DNA of 64,000 nt, taken from assembly GCA_963556255.1 (NCBI GenBank), contig OY744610.1, positions 7,725,529 to 7,789,528 of the forward strand, in the 5' to 3' direction. Below the pieces are notes generated by a model that did no database searches, had not been told where the DNA came from, and saw only the letters and a program-made list of their open reading frames with translations. The DNA is from Allolobophora icterica (Eukaryota; Annelida; Clitellata; Crassiclitellata; Lumbricidae). Shown in pieces: positions 9,206 through 20,159 of this stretch (its first letter is position 1; every line of letters begins with the position of its first letter). A program made the translations under genes and the position numbers.

Positions 9206-12200
9206 CTGATGATGCTGATGATGATGATGATGATGATGAAAAGATGATGAAGAAGAAGAAGAAGAAGAGTCCCTAAAGCTGACCCTGTGGACGCCACGGC
9301 ATGAAGTGTTAACGACTTCATTTTTCTTAGCCTCGGCATATGAGGATGCGTGACCAGTCAATGTACTCATTATTGTTCTGTTATCCATGGGGCGCGTGTG
9401 GAGCAGAAATCTCGAACCATATTATGCCTTGGCTGGCATCTGAACCCTCGCCCTCTCGATTGATGGCCCAGCACGCAAACCACACCATTATCGTGGATCC
9501 GAAAAATCGCAGTAAAGGATGGAAATAATGTCTTCCCATGTTCTTCTTAGGTCGACAAACAAAATCATGTCATTATGATAGTGTTTGTTGTAATGCGTTT
9601 TATTGCATTGTTTCGTATCGCATTTTGTTGTACAATTTTGTTGTTGTATTGTGATGTATTGTTTTCTGGGAAATCGAGGTAAGGCAATGCAAGCTAAGGT
9701 AAGGTGTAATATGTGTAATAGTAGCTGTCCTGTCACCTTAGCTATATTTGGATAACCTTCTGGTCTCAGCTGTAAAGAAGTCTTTACTAGATTTAGAACC
9801 AGTCCAAGAACTCGAAACACAGAATTATTTTTTGTTGTTGAAATAGAATAAATTTATCTCTCTTGTCCGAATGAAATATGTGGATTAATTTTATGAAGTG
9901 CATTTTTTCTCCAAAAAAAAACAATGGAATAGGCCTACAATAGTAGGGTCAAACTACGAAATAAAAAAAACTGCAAGAAAACGTTTAATGCTGATTTTCG
10001 GGTGCATTAGGTCTGGATAAGAACATACTAAACGTTTTTGTCCGCCATTTTGTTTTTTGGCAGTGCTACATATGTGTATTTACTTCCATTGCATTTTTTG
10101 GCCCCGAAAATGTCAATTTAGACTCTAAAATCATGTTTCCATCACATACATGACCTTACTTACAGCCATTCGAAGATATCTGGCCACCATTTTGGCCGCC
10201 ATCTTGTTTTTCCATGCAACCGCTAAAACTTCCAGCTTGCTAACTGCGATTTTCGTTTTCAGCAGGGTCAAATTAGTCTAGAAACACCTGTAAGAAAATT
10301 GTTACATGATTTGCTTCTGTAAATTTCAGCAAGTTGTGCACATTTGAGTCATTCATTCCCCATTGGCAGCCATCTTTTTTTCGCGCCATAATTAGACCCC
10401 TTCCGGTGGTCCGAGTTCGGTAAACTTTTAGTATGTTCTTATCTAGACCTAATGCACCCGAAAATCAGCATAAAACGTTTTCTTGCAGTTTTTGGGGGGT
10501 CCGATGGTATATTGACCCGACTACAAAGGCAAAGCGAAGAACATTCGTTCGATTTAATTGCGAGAATATATTTGAATGTAAATAGGCCTATAGCGCCCTA
10601 CAAATAGGCTAACTCACAAAGGCGCTCCGGCACGATTACCTAGGAGTCACCGAACAAGTGGGTCTTATGTCGAGCAGAAAACGTTTCCTGAACTGTAAAT
10701 GGTGCTATTGATCGCATGTCCGGTGGCTGATTGTTCCAGTAAGTTCCATTACAGAGAAAAGACGCGGCCAACTCGAATTGACTGCAAGAGCGCGCGGGAC
10801 CGTGAACTGGCTACGGAAGGCCGACCGCAGCCAATTATAGATCAATGCAAATAATCACCATTGCAACTATCGCACCAACAAAATGCTTTTCCAGCGCTTC
10901 TGCTGATGAAGCTATCAGTTGTGCTTTGTATATGGTTTTCAGTCAGATGACAGGAAACGTTCTGTTCGACTCCGTAATAATAGGAGAGCCATCGAGAGCC
11001 ATCTAGAAAGCGCTATGCAAATGAGCAGCTGCATTACTTTACATGTATTGCATTGACATCGCCATCAGCGTTTGGTTCATCCATGAGATCCAGAGAAAAT
11101 TCATGAGTAGGTTTCCAATTGAAGAGAAGCAAGTGTAGAGAAAGTTGCTAGAATACCAGCGAATGGATATACATGGCATTCACATAGAAATAATGAACTC
11201 TAGATTGTGTAAATTGTACTCAAATTTGTTTGCGAATGTCATATGACACTGACTTATTTTTTTCTTGCAGGTGTCTATGGTCAGTGTTCGACGCCGCTAA
11301 TGAATCTGGCCGTTTACGAGGGAACTCAGAACATCATGATGACCTGCAACAGTCCGACAAGAGTATCCTATGCTATTAAACCAATTACATACGAAATGAA
11401 TATCTTTAGTACCGCATTCTACGACGATATAGTTGCTCCTAGCTACACTAACCTCTTTGACGTCAACCAGACTGGTCTGATCATAAAGATAGCTCAAGGG
11501 AATGCAACTATACCTCCGATATCAACTGCTGGAATGTACATCATAAGCTACCCTAACTCTACCAACAAGTCTGCCGCCAAGCTCCTCGTTGTTCGTAAGT
11601 ATACTTGTATACTGGTATTTATTATAGTTATGAAGTTGTAAAATCACTTAAAATTGGAAGCAGCGTGATGATTTTATACAGAGTATTGGAATAAATAATT
11701 GTGGTAATGAGTGGCGATAACTTCTTTCTTCCCTCAAAGGCCTCAAGCTGATATCCTGGAAGGTGTATGCAGCATTTTGTTTCTCGTCTACTTGCTTGTG
11801 TCTATGGTGCTAATCGCGTTAGGTTGAAAATCCTTGACTCTACCACAACTTGTAATGTAAATAATATCTAAACTGCAGTGTTTTATTGTAATCAGTATGC
11901 GACACTATCAGGAATTTAGACGCCAATGACCGTGGTCTTAGTAGAATGTGTGCCCTTATTTTCTGTTCTGGTAGTTTTAGGCATTTCCCACATTTTTCTA
12001 TTTATGTAAATGACTAATTATAGCAGTCTTATATCTTAGGATGAAAATTCGAATGGCTCAAAGCTTTTTCCAACAAAGTGAGCCCAACAAAGCTAATGAG
12101 TTCTTAACGAATGAATTTTTTATCTTTGACATTCATAAAATACCATATACGATATGTTTAAGCAGCGCAAATATTCCGCTAGTAGCTTTCAGTGTAGGTT

Positions 12201-15200
12201 TTTGAACATCTGTCATTGTCATGAATTAAATAAGCGCACGTTAATTGTGTCAGCCATTCCTCTGTTATTTCTGGCTTACTTAATCTTCCGCAGGCCAAGG
12301 TCCAACCTGTAACCACACAGCGATCAATTCTAAAAAAATTCAAATAACCTGCAGCCTTATGTATGGCGACAGCAGTTTCCATCCGATCGATGCAAAGATG
12401 ACCTGGACAACCAACGGCAAATTCTACAAAAACGATACTCCTGTGAGGAGAGATGCCTATCCGTATTCGAATTCAACATCGACCATAACAGTCGATGCCA
12501 ACTATCCAGCAACATACCAGTGCAATGTTACATTTACGAAACCGAGAAACATTCAATTCCCTTACGTTGCCACAAATGCACCTGAGTTTTCCGCAGCATG
12601 CATTTCAACAGGTGAGTTCTATGCCTAAAAGAGCATTCTATTTTAAAATACTGCTTAAGTGAACCAAAATTAGAAAACAATATTTTCATCTTTTCCATAG
12701 AAGTTTACGTATGCACGCAGGAAAGTGATATTGTTTTACCCCAGTTATCTAGTCTAGCTACATAATTTCTTACACGCTTCTGATTCAGCAAATCTGATTT
12801 TGTGGCGGATATGAACAGGGTTGGCGTAAGCGTAGCGTGAAGTCTTCAACAAAACTGTTTACAATCGCTTACAATCGTTTAATTAAAACTGTTGAAAAAG
12901 AATCTACACCTGACAGGAACTGTTTCAACAAAAGATATTTTGTTAGGAAAAGACCGCAGTGGAACCATAATTATCTGATGAACGTCAAATGTTCTTATCT
13001 AAATTCGCAAAAACTGCTTCGTTGTTGAAGTCAGATTTTGCTTTAATCCATTTCCATGTAACATCTGATGGCTGGCATTTCAAGGCATTGGCGATGACAT
13101 AGATTTTTGTATTATCCATTCTGCGCTACATTAATCGTTTTAAAACTCGTCATGAGCTTATGCAAAATTGGACTTCTGGCTCTGATGCGTTGATACAGAT
13201 GAAGATGCTAATGGTTGCAGTATTCTAGAATTTAGCCAGGTTTAATAACCGCAAGCGAGCTAATGATTTATTAATACAGAAATTGGCAATTGAACGGTAC
13301 CACATAAATAAGATGGCCTGGACTATTCGAAAATCTTCATATTCGAAAATATAGTGTGGTATTTATGTTATGTTTCTATGCAGTTATCCGGACACGAAGG
13401 TATACACCCAAGCGTCCTCCAACTTCAACTACAGTCCGTTTGACGACAGGTACGAAATAAACGAAAGACAGTAGTCGTAAAACCAAATACTACAAGTTGC
13501 GCTGTATTAATTTAGTTTTAACTGAGCCAAGTAGTAATCTGTGAATCGTATAATGGTTTTAGTTATATTTATGATGCATTCCCATTGGAAGATGCAAGAT
13601 AATCGCATGAAGATAAGACATTACAACTGTGGTTGCATTTAGCATTTGAGTAGGCCTAGTTTTGCTCAGGATAAACACTTCCAAACAACATCTCAGTAAT
13701 ACTTCTGCGAACTTCTTGTCGTTCATAGCAATATTAAAACTATGTTTGTTTCAAACTGCACAGAGTGTAATTGTACGCAGACTACAGCCTGTTCTTCAGT
13801 CTTAATTAATTAATTATTATCCTGTTTGTGATGCATTCCCATTTGGCTGATACAAAAAAATCGTTCTAAAGTTAATTGTGTCAACTGCAGTTACATTTGA
13901 ATAGGTCTAGTTTTGCTCAGGATTGACACTTCCAATCGACATTTCAGTACTACTTCTGTGAACTTCTTGTCGTTCATACCAATGCTAAACTATGTGTATT
14001 GCAAGCTGTACAGAATTGTCCTTCGTCAATTCCATTTAAGGTAGTCCTGATGACACTTACGAACACGTAACAATACATGCATACATACAAACAATTTTTA
14101 ATAGTAGATGTTCGGTCACCCTAGCTTTGTTTAGATATCCTTCTGGGCTCAGCTGTCAAGAACTCTCTCATAGATTTAGAACCAGTCCAAGAACTCGAAA
14201 GATAGAATTGTTTCTCATCTCAGAAATAGAATAAATTTATCTGTATTGACCGACTGAAATATGTAGATTAACTTTTCGTAGTGCAATTCTTCTAAACAAA
14301 TTAATAATGAAATACAAAAAACAAAAGTGAAAAACATTCATTTGATTTAATTGCGAGAATCGCGTGCATGTAGTGCCTATGTATGAATATCTGTATGTAT
14401 CAGAGGACTTGTATAGCACACTTTAAATAATTCACAAGGGCGCTCCAGCACTGTTACCTAGGAATCACCGAACAAATGTGCATTAGGAGCTAGTGATCGC
14501 ATGTCCGGTAACAGATTGTTACAGACAGAGGGAAAGGTGCGTCCAGCTCGAAGTGACGCGCGAGAGCGCGCTTGACCATGAACTGGCTACGAGAAAAAGC
14601 TTAATATGATTCTGAGGCGGACATGAACAGGATTGGCGTAAACGTAGCGTGAAGTCTTCAACTATACTGTTTAAAAATCGCCTATTATCATTTAATCTAA
14701 ACTGCTGAAAAAGAGTCTAAACCTGACAGTAACTGTTTCAAGAAATTATATCCTGTTAGGGGAGACGGCAGAGGAACCTTATCTGATGAACGTCAGATGC
14801 TCTTATGCAGTTTTGCAAGAAATTTATCGTTGTTGAAGTCAAATTTTGCTTTAATCCATTTCCATGTGACCACTGATTGCTGGAGTTTTATGGCATTGGT
14901 GATGACATAGGTTTTCGTATAATCTACATTGCGCTAAGCTATTTGTTTAAAACTCGTTAAACGCAAAATTGGACTTCTAACTCTGATACATTGACACAGA
15001 TGAAGATGCTAATGGTTAGAGGATTTATCTTTTAGTATTTACCCAGGTTTAATAACCGTAAGCGAGCTAGGCCCTAATGGTTTATTAATGCACAAATTGG
15101 CATTTCAACGGTACCACATAAACATGGCCTGAACTATTAAAAATCTTCATATTCGAATATATACCGTAGTTTGGTTTTTGTTTTATGTTTTTTGTGCAGT

Positions 15201-16923
15201 TTCTGGGAAACGAAGAACTCCACCGAAGCGTACTCCAACTACAGCAACAGTGCCTTCGACGAAAGGTAATAAATCAACGACGAGTTATAATAATCTTCGT
15301 TTAATATCTTAAAACTGACAACAACGCAGTATGAACGGATGATCACAAGTTATTACAGGAGTCGAATTTAACTGTACACGGCAGCCATGCAAGGCGCCCA
15401 TCACGTTCTACATCTCATTTTAACAACGCGCCATCTCGCGAATGAAAGGTGAGTGGACCTAAATTCGGGGAGGCTTCGGGAAGCGATCCCGCTACCTCCT
15501 GCACTTCACGCCAGTGATGTTACCACTACTCTATGGACCTCCCCCCAGTAGTGGTAAATGCTAGAAGTTGCGCTGTATTCTTTAGCTATTACTGACTCAA
15601 ATGTAATTCAAAGTAATCTGTGATTCGCTGTGGTTTGAGTTATATTTAGTGATGCATTCCATTGGTTGATGTAAAATAATCGTACGAAGTAAGAGGTCAA
15701 AACTGTAGTTACATTCATGGTCTCCCTTACGGGGGATTTTATAAATATTTTACAAAAATAAAATATTTTGATTATTATGATTATTACAACAATCCCAACG
15801 CGATTTTAAAACACTCGAAATGCGAAATAACACTCAGTTACCTATGTAAAGTCCTTAATCATTATTTATTTTAAAAACTATATGAAATTTTTTCTTTGCA
15901 AAAACGTCATTTTGACCCCCTAAAATTTTTTGCCCCACTAGAAAATTAGCCCCCCTAACAAATTTCCGGCGGACGCCCACGGTTACAGTTAGCATTTGAA
16001 TAGGCCAAAGGCCAAGTCAGTGCTTTTTTTTAGCCGGAACGAGCCGGAACGAGCCGGAACGGCGTTCCGGCACCTTTTTTCAGCTCCTAAATTTTTTTAA
16101 ATTTATTTTAATAATAAAAATAATAATTTAGTTATTTTAATTTAATTTCAGTGTTTTGAACTCTTTTCAGTGTTTATTGAGACCCCTTCCAACCCCAATC
16201 CTGTTTTTCTCGGAATTTTAGCCTGTCCATAATTGTTCCGTTACGGAACCTATTCTTCCGTTCCGGAACCTTTTTTTCTAGAAAAAAAAGCACTGGGCCT
16301 AGTGTTTCTCAGGTTTAACGCTTCAAATCAACATTTCAGTACTGCCTCTGTGAAGTTTTCTCCTTGATAGCAATGCTAAATTATGTGCGTTTCAAAGTGT
16401 ACACAGTGTAATTGTGCGCAACCTACAGCCTCTCCTTAGCCCATCCTATATAGATAGTCTTTATGGCTAACGTAATAATACATACATACATGCAGTACAT
16501 ACATACAGCTAAACACACATACATACATAGCCTAAATACATACATTAATACATACATAAATACCTACATAAATAAATAAATACATACATAAATAAATACA
16601 TGCATACATATATGCATACACAGAGGCGCGTTTACGCATAGGCGCACTAGGCGCGCGCCTAGGGCCCCCAAATCTCGGAGGTCCCCCAAACAAATGAAAT
16701 TATTTTTTCAATTATAAAAAAACATTTTTCAATTTTTAATTATTTTAAATATAACCTATTTTTTCTGAATTTTGCAGCTTGGCATTCACATAAAAGTATA
16801 TTATTGCAATTTATAATTGTTTTGTTCATTTGGGCTAATACAAGTCCAGAAGGGCCCCCTAAAATATGTGAGCCTAGGGCCCAGTTTTCTGTAAACGCGC
16901 CTCTGTGCATACATGCATGAAAC

Positions 16924-16954
<31 letters not shown>

Positions 16955-17535
16955 CACATACATACAGTACATGCAACATTTACATACATACATAAATACA
17001 TACATACATACATGCAACATTTACATACATTCATACAAACATACATATATGCATACATTGCGATCAGGTCTAGTGACGATTCTACTCAACGAAAGGACTG
17101 GAAATCCTGGGTTCCATAGAAGGTTCCTTATTAGCAATGTAGGCCTACATGCGACATATACCTTTACATGAATCCACGACGATTACAAGAGCTGACGACA
17201 GACGACAAACGACGACAGCAAATCAATAAACCAGCGTCGAAAGTAGAAAACCAGAAAATCTTCGCTAACTCATCTACGCAGTTCAGTCATATTTATAGAG
17301 CACTGAGACCCCTTTTTTCCCGCACAGCAGTTGAGCCTATCCTACGTAGAAGCCCATACTGCTTAGTGCTACCCCATGGCACGCACCCATACGTAACTAC
17401 AAATATATATATGCATACTATATACTTACATATGTACATACATGCAATACATACATACTAACAGTACATACATACATACATACATACATACATACATACA
17501 TACATACATACATACATACATACATGCATACATAG

Positions 17536-17566
<31 letters not shown>

Positions 17567-18775
17567 CATACATACATACATACATACATACATACATACA
17601 TACATACATACATACATACATACATACATACATACATACATACATACATACATACATACATACATACATACATACATACTACGGTGTCTCTTAGAAATGA
17701 AAGTTGAAATTTTCAAGCCCACACCCTTTCAGGTTCCCGATCCTCTCTCTCGCCGCCTGGACCTCCCGCCGATACTGTATTTATTATAAACTGCAGTTGA
17801 GTTGGTTACGGGACTCAAGTGTAGCCGAAAGCTCGATGCATATTTCTGCTCCAAGAGATTCGATGTCGACCTCAGAGCGCTAACCACTAGACCCGTGGCG
17901 CAGCCCTTCATATTCAACTTCGTCTAAAATTATGCCTACTGAGTAATGGCTCAGGTTTGCACGAATGTCAGTTTATTATTAAAGATGCCCTAATAAGGTA
18001 AAAGCGTTTTACGAGGCTTAGACGTTGGCATTTAAGGAATATAAATCCCAGGTGTATGGCATACAACAAGAATGAACATGACTGTGTTCGCTTGGTTACA
18101 TTTATCATTTCAATATTTGTACTTTGTGTGAATACCTTTTGCCTGTTCGATAATTATTAAAACAATGTTTATTTTAAACTGCACAGAGTGTAAAGACTGC
18201 CGACAGAATGCATCCCGTCCTTCAGGAGAAAAAAACTGCACAAAGGCAAGCGAATGTCTCTCGGGTAAGCATATATGAATCAAGTAATTACAGAATGCCT
18301 TTCAAATTTCTACATATTGTCATTAAGTAGCATAACTTTGAGAGAAGATACGATCAATAGATGACCATGTAATCTCCGTTGTTTTTCAGAAAGTTTAGTC
18401 AAATATTATCAAATGCTGTGGCTTTGCGTTTCAGCTGGAACCAATACGACAAACGTCTACGGCGAATGTGTCGTGAAGGCTGAATTTTATTCTAAATTCG
18501 ACAACTGTTGTCCAGGGAACATGGTCTGTGGAGCTGTTGTCACTCTAAGGAACGACAGTCGTTGGTTGATACACGGTCCTCTTTGTAATGCTGACAGATG
18601 CGAGATGGTTGTCGTCAACGCATCGTGTATGTCCAGCGATTGGAAGTTAATAGGCTACAGGAGAGTTACAATATCTGGAGTTGGTGATTACGTACAAGCG
18701 GGAAATAATGCTTCCTTTGGCGAGGGTGTGAGCGATTGCTACAAGTCGTGTAATAGAATGATGTATCTTTCGTAG
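8776..18775 (+). CDS. gene 1: secreted two-Ig, Thr-stalk, Cys-rich protein (419 aa)
   Basis: The seven predicted coding exons are 8776-8842, 11271-11594, 12294-12611, 13384-13449, 15200-15265, 18187-18264 and 18435-18775. They total 1260 nt, in frame, with all introns phase 1. Exon 1 encodes a signal peptide beginning MADTQLKFFLL. Ig1 (residues 23-130) has the B-strand-like MMTCNSP and several N-glycosylation sequons, but ISTAGMYII stands where an Ig domain normally has Y-x-C. Ig2 (131-236) has QITCSL, KMTWTTNG and ATYQCNVTF and looks canonical. Two 22-residue Thr/Pro/Arg exons (for example PTTATVPSTKG) form a short stalk. The linker ECKDCRQNAS...NCTKASECLS has four Cys. The C-terminal domain (307-419) has nine Cys, including NCCPGNMVCG, and ends MMYLS with no membrane anchor. 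The architecture is clear; the family and function are not recognised. The start is fixed by the promoter distance and the conserved first exon. Confidence 0.85.
8843..9270. repeat. gene 1 intron 1 with (AAG)n and (ATG)n arrays
   Basis: Purine-rich AAG and GAT trinucleotide arrays occupy 9005-9270, directly beside a minus-strand SINE tail (from about 9270). They look like expansions of the SINE's own tail. The poly-His, poly-Ile and poly-Leu frames here are shadows. Confidence 0.9.
9270..9490 (-). mobile_element. tRNA-derived SINE, minus strand, degraded
   Basis: In minus orientation this matches the SINE at 41845-42150. It has the CCACGGCATGAAGT, CGACTTCATTTTTCTTA and CCTCGGCATATGAGG words, then GGAGCAGAAATCTCGAACCA, and a head resembling a tRNA B box near 9450 (GAACCCTCGCCCTCTCGATTG). 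Confidence 0.75.
9941..10522. mobile_element. MITE with long inverted repeats in gene 1 intron 1
   Basis: The ends TAGTAGGGTCAA and TTGACCCGACTA are inverted. Just inside, an arm of about 65 bases (from ACTGCAAGAAAACG to AAGAACATACTAAACG) is inverted at 10430-10492. The uninserted paralogous site reads GGAATACAAAGGCAAAAGTG at about 38965 and is similar near 14310. The target duplication is CAA or TACAA, so the superfamily is uncertain. The interior holds CCATTTTGGCCGCCATCTTG. Confidence 0.85.
10523..11270. other. rest of gene 1 intron 1
   Basis: The bases 10530-10860 are homologous to 14325-14590 and 38980-39200, a module that recurs in introns of genes 1 and 2. From about 11123 the sequence matches gene 2 intron 1 (33810-33954). 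Gene 2 therefore lacks about 1.8 kb of this intron. Confidence 0.6.
13764..13813 (+). pseudogene. dead Cys-linker exon (gene 1 intron 4)
   Basis: After an acceptor (CTGCACAG) the sequence reads AGTGTAATTGTACGCAG, which would give ECNCTQTTACSSVLIN and then a stop. It is clearly related to the linker exons at 18187 (gene 1) and 54130 (gene 3) but lacks their second half and donor. It belongs to a duplicated block with the stalk exon at 13384. Confidence 0.7.
14005..14060 (+). pseudogene. remnant of a Cys-linker exon
   Basis: GCTGTACAGAATTGTCCTTC followed by CATTTAAGGTAGTCCTGATG is the counterpart of the possible terminal exon of gene 2 at 38669. Here the TGT codon after the acceptor is lost and the frame is broken. 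Confidence 0.55.
14600..15600. repeat. internal duplication carrying the second stalk exon
   Basis: The bases 14610-15280 repeat the order and sequence of 12790-13460, including GGCGTAAACGTAGCGTGAAG, TGACAG-AACTGTTTCAA and the stalk exon itself. Gene 1 therefore gained its second stalk exon (15200-15265) by duplicating an intron-exon block. Downstream, 15280-15430 holds a minus-strand copy of the ATTAATAAACGAAGATTATT-tailed repeat found at 49870-50010 and 63570-63715. Confidence 0.8.
16018..16295. mobile_element. hAT-like MITE (CAGTGCTTTTTTTT family), copy 1
   Basis: The terminal inverted repeats are CAGTGCTTTTTTTTAG and CTAGAAAAAAAAGCACTG. They are flanked by GGCCAAGT (16010-16017) and GGCCTAGT (16296-16303), an 8-base target duplication with one mismatch. 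The interior has AGCCGGAACG repeats. A second copy lies at 35718-35985. Confidence 0.88.
16400..16440 (+). pseudogene. dead Cys-linker exon (gene 1, third copy)
   Basis: GTACACAGTGTAATTGTGCGC followed by AACCTACAGCCTCTCCTTAG resembles the linker exon. It has lost the AG after the acceptor and meets a stop (TAG) within 12 codons. It follows the second stalk exon, as expected for a duplicated stalk-plus-linker unit. Confidence 0.6.
16470..16620. repeat. broken ATAC/AAAT tetranucleotide repeats
   Basis: Mixed CATA and AATA tetranucleotides. This tract was the target of the MITE that follows. Confidence 0.85.
16621..16905. mobile_element. hAT-like MITE, 285 bp
   Basis: Perfect 15-base terminal inverted repeats CAGAGGCGCGTTTAC and GTAAACGCGCCTCTG are flanked on both sides by TGCATACA (16613-16620 and 16906-16913). 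The flanks lie in CATA repeat, so the duplication could be partly chance, but the inverted repeats fix the ends. Confidence 0.9.
16906..17060. repeat. (ATAC)n microsatellite
   Basis: Continuation of the tetranucleotide tract on the far side of the MITE, with GCAACATTTACAT interruptions. Confidence 0.9.
17400..17685. repeat. (ATAC)n microsatellite
   Basis: About 220 bases of ATAC repeat with one GCATACATAGTTAC interruption, inside the last long intron of gene 1. Confidence 0.96.
17780..17925 (-). mobile_element. SINE head fragment, minus strand
   Basis: Reverse complement gives CACGGGTCTAGTGGTTAGCG, then CTCTGAGGTCGACATCGAAT, a tRNA-like A box and degraded B box, then GAGCAGAAATATGCA. This matches the SINE head at 41850, including GAAATTTCTGCTCC in the same relative place. 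Confidence 0.7.
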
Positions 18776-18827
18776 CAACAGAATTTGGCAAAAAGACATT
18801 AACCTGTATTGACTCATCTAACTTTGA

Positions 18828-19050
18828 ACGATCTAATACATTTCCATTGAAGCATGGTTCTGTGAGTTCTGATATATGATCTAATACATTTCCATTGCAG
18901 CATGGTTCTGTGAGTTCTGATATATGATCTAATACATTTCCATTGAAGCATGGCTCGATAAGTTCCGATATATGATCTAATGCATTCCATTGAAGCATAA
19001 CTTTATAAGTTCTGATATATGATCTAAACATTTACATTGAAGCTTGGCTC
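18828..19050. repeat. 48-bp tandem repeat after the gene 1 stop
   Basis: GATCTAATACATTTCCATTG starts at 18830, 18878 and 18926, and recurs diverged at 18974 and 19021. The period is 48 bases. The single equivalent stretch after gene 3 (about 54805-54850) has only one unit. The repeat probably lies in the gene 1 3' UTR and is specific to this copy. Confidence 0.9.
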
Positions 19051-19167
19051 TTCTTTGAATGGCCTTGCATGCGATTTGCTACCAATTGCTTATGTGCACA
19101 TCTTAAAGCATTTTTAAGGCTGTTTGTTGTTTCTTAGCAATGCAGTAAAAGAGAAAGCTCTGTGATT

Positions 19168-20158
19168 CAGTGCAGTATTAACAGCATTGTAGGCCCTAGG
19201 CAAAGCAATGCACTGGGGCCACTGCCCCCCGCCCCCACTGGGAACAAATTTAAACGGTCAATAAAATTGAACCTATAGATTAATTGAAGGGCTTGCCTCA
19301 ATAACCAGGTATTTCGACATACCTGGTTTATGTGAAAAAGTATGCCAGCGTGCTTGAAATATTGTATTCTATATACCCTGCAAATTTGGTGCAAATCTGA
19401 TTATTTTTTAATTGGCTTTTGGATAAACAAGTTTGTCGACATATGGTATTTAGCAGCCGGCAGCATTACTCCAGTGCAATAACCCGGTATGATGACAAAA
19501 ATTGTCGTTTTTTCTAGTAATCTTTGTATTAAAACCGGTGCAATAATCAGGTTATTTGACATACCCGGTTATTGACTGTTACTTACTCTACAATTCACTG
19601 ATTTTGCGTTATTTTTTCCTTACTGTAATGTAGCTATGATGACTTACCTTTTTATTGCACGATTAATTTGTACTGTGTGCTAGTCACCATTAGGCGCAAG
19701 AATAAGGTACGTCGACTAACAGCAGGCGATGTTGGGTTATTGAGTGTCAATAACCAGGTATGAAGCAAAATGTCCTGAAAAAACATTAAAGTTATCTTTT
19801 GCATTGCATCATGTAACAATTTCGTGAAAGACAATAACAACTCAGACGGTGTTTCAAACAGCTTGTCGATATCTCGTAAAATGGCTTAGATACAACAGTT
19901 TGAAGTGTCAAATCTTTGAAGCCATTTTCCCAAAACTCAAAAAATCCGACATACCTGGTTATTGCTGCAAGCCCTTCAATTCGTACTTTCAACATTCACC
20001 TTGGAACAAAATGAATGTTTAACAGTAAAGAAACATACCGTAGGCCTACTGTAAGCTGTGAATCGAAGATTAATTTTGTGGTCTTTTTAATTTGGGGGCC
20101 CTAGAATCGTGGAGCCCCTGGCGACTGCCCAGCGTGCCCATACCTTAAGACGGCACTG
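19168..20158. mobile_element. DNA transposon remnant carrying a second element
   Basis: The ends CAGTGCAGTATTAA and CTTAAGACGGCACTG are imperfect inverted repeats. Matching GGCCCTAGGCAAAGC and GGGGGCCCTAGAATCG lie just inside. The target duplication is not clear. After removing the 692-base insert at 19286, about 300 bases remain. An AATAAA at 19260-19265 may supply a poly(A) signal to gene 1. Confidence 0.65.
19286..19977. mobile_element. nested MITE rich in ATAACCAGGTAT motifs
   Basis: Inverted ends GAAGGGCTTGC...AATAACCAGGTAT and ATACCTGGTTATT...GCAAGCCCTTC are flanked by AATT (19282-19285 and 19978-19981). The AATAACC(A/C)GGTAT word or its complement occurs at least seven times inside. 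Confidence 0.85.
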
Positions 20159-20159
20159 C

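Noticed and set aside
8930..9388. Poly-His/Leu and poly-Ile/Phe minus-strand frames
   Set aside because: Shadows of AAG and ATG trinucleotide arrays.
16470..17685. CRISPR-like or satellite array
   Set aside because: Only short tetranucleotide repeats without spacers, in an animal genome.
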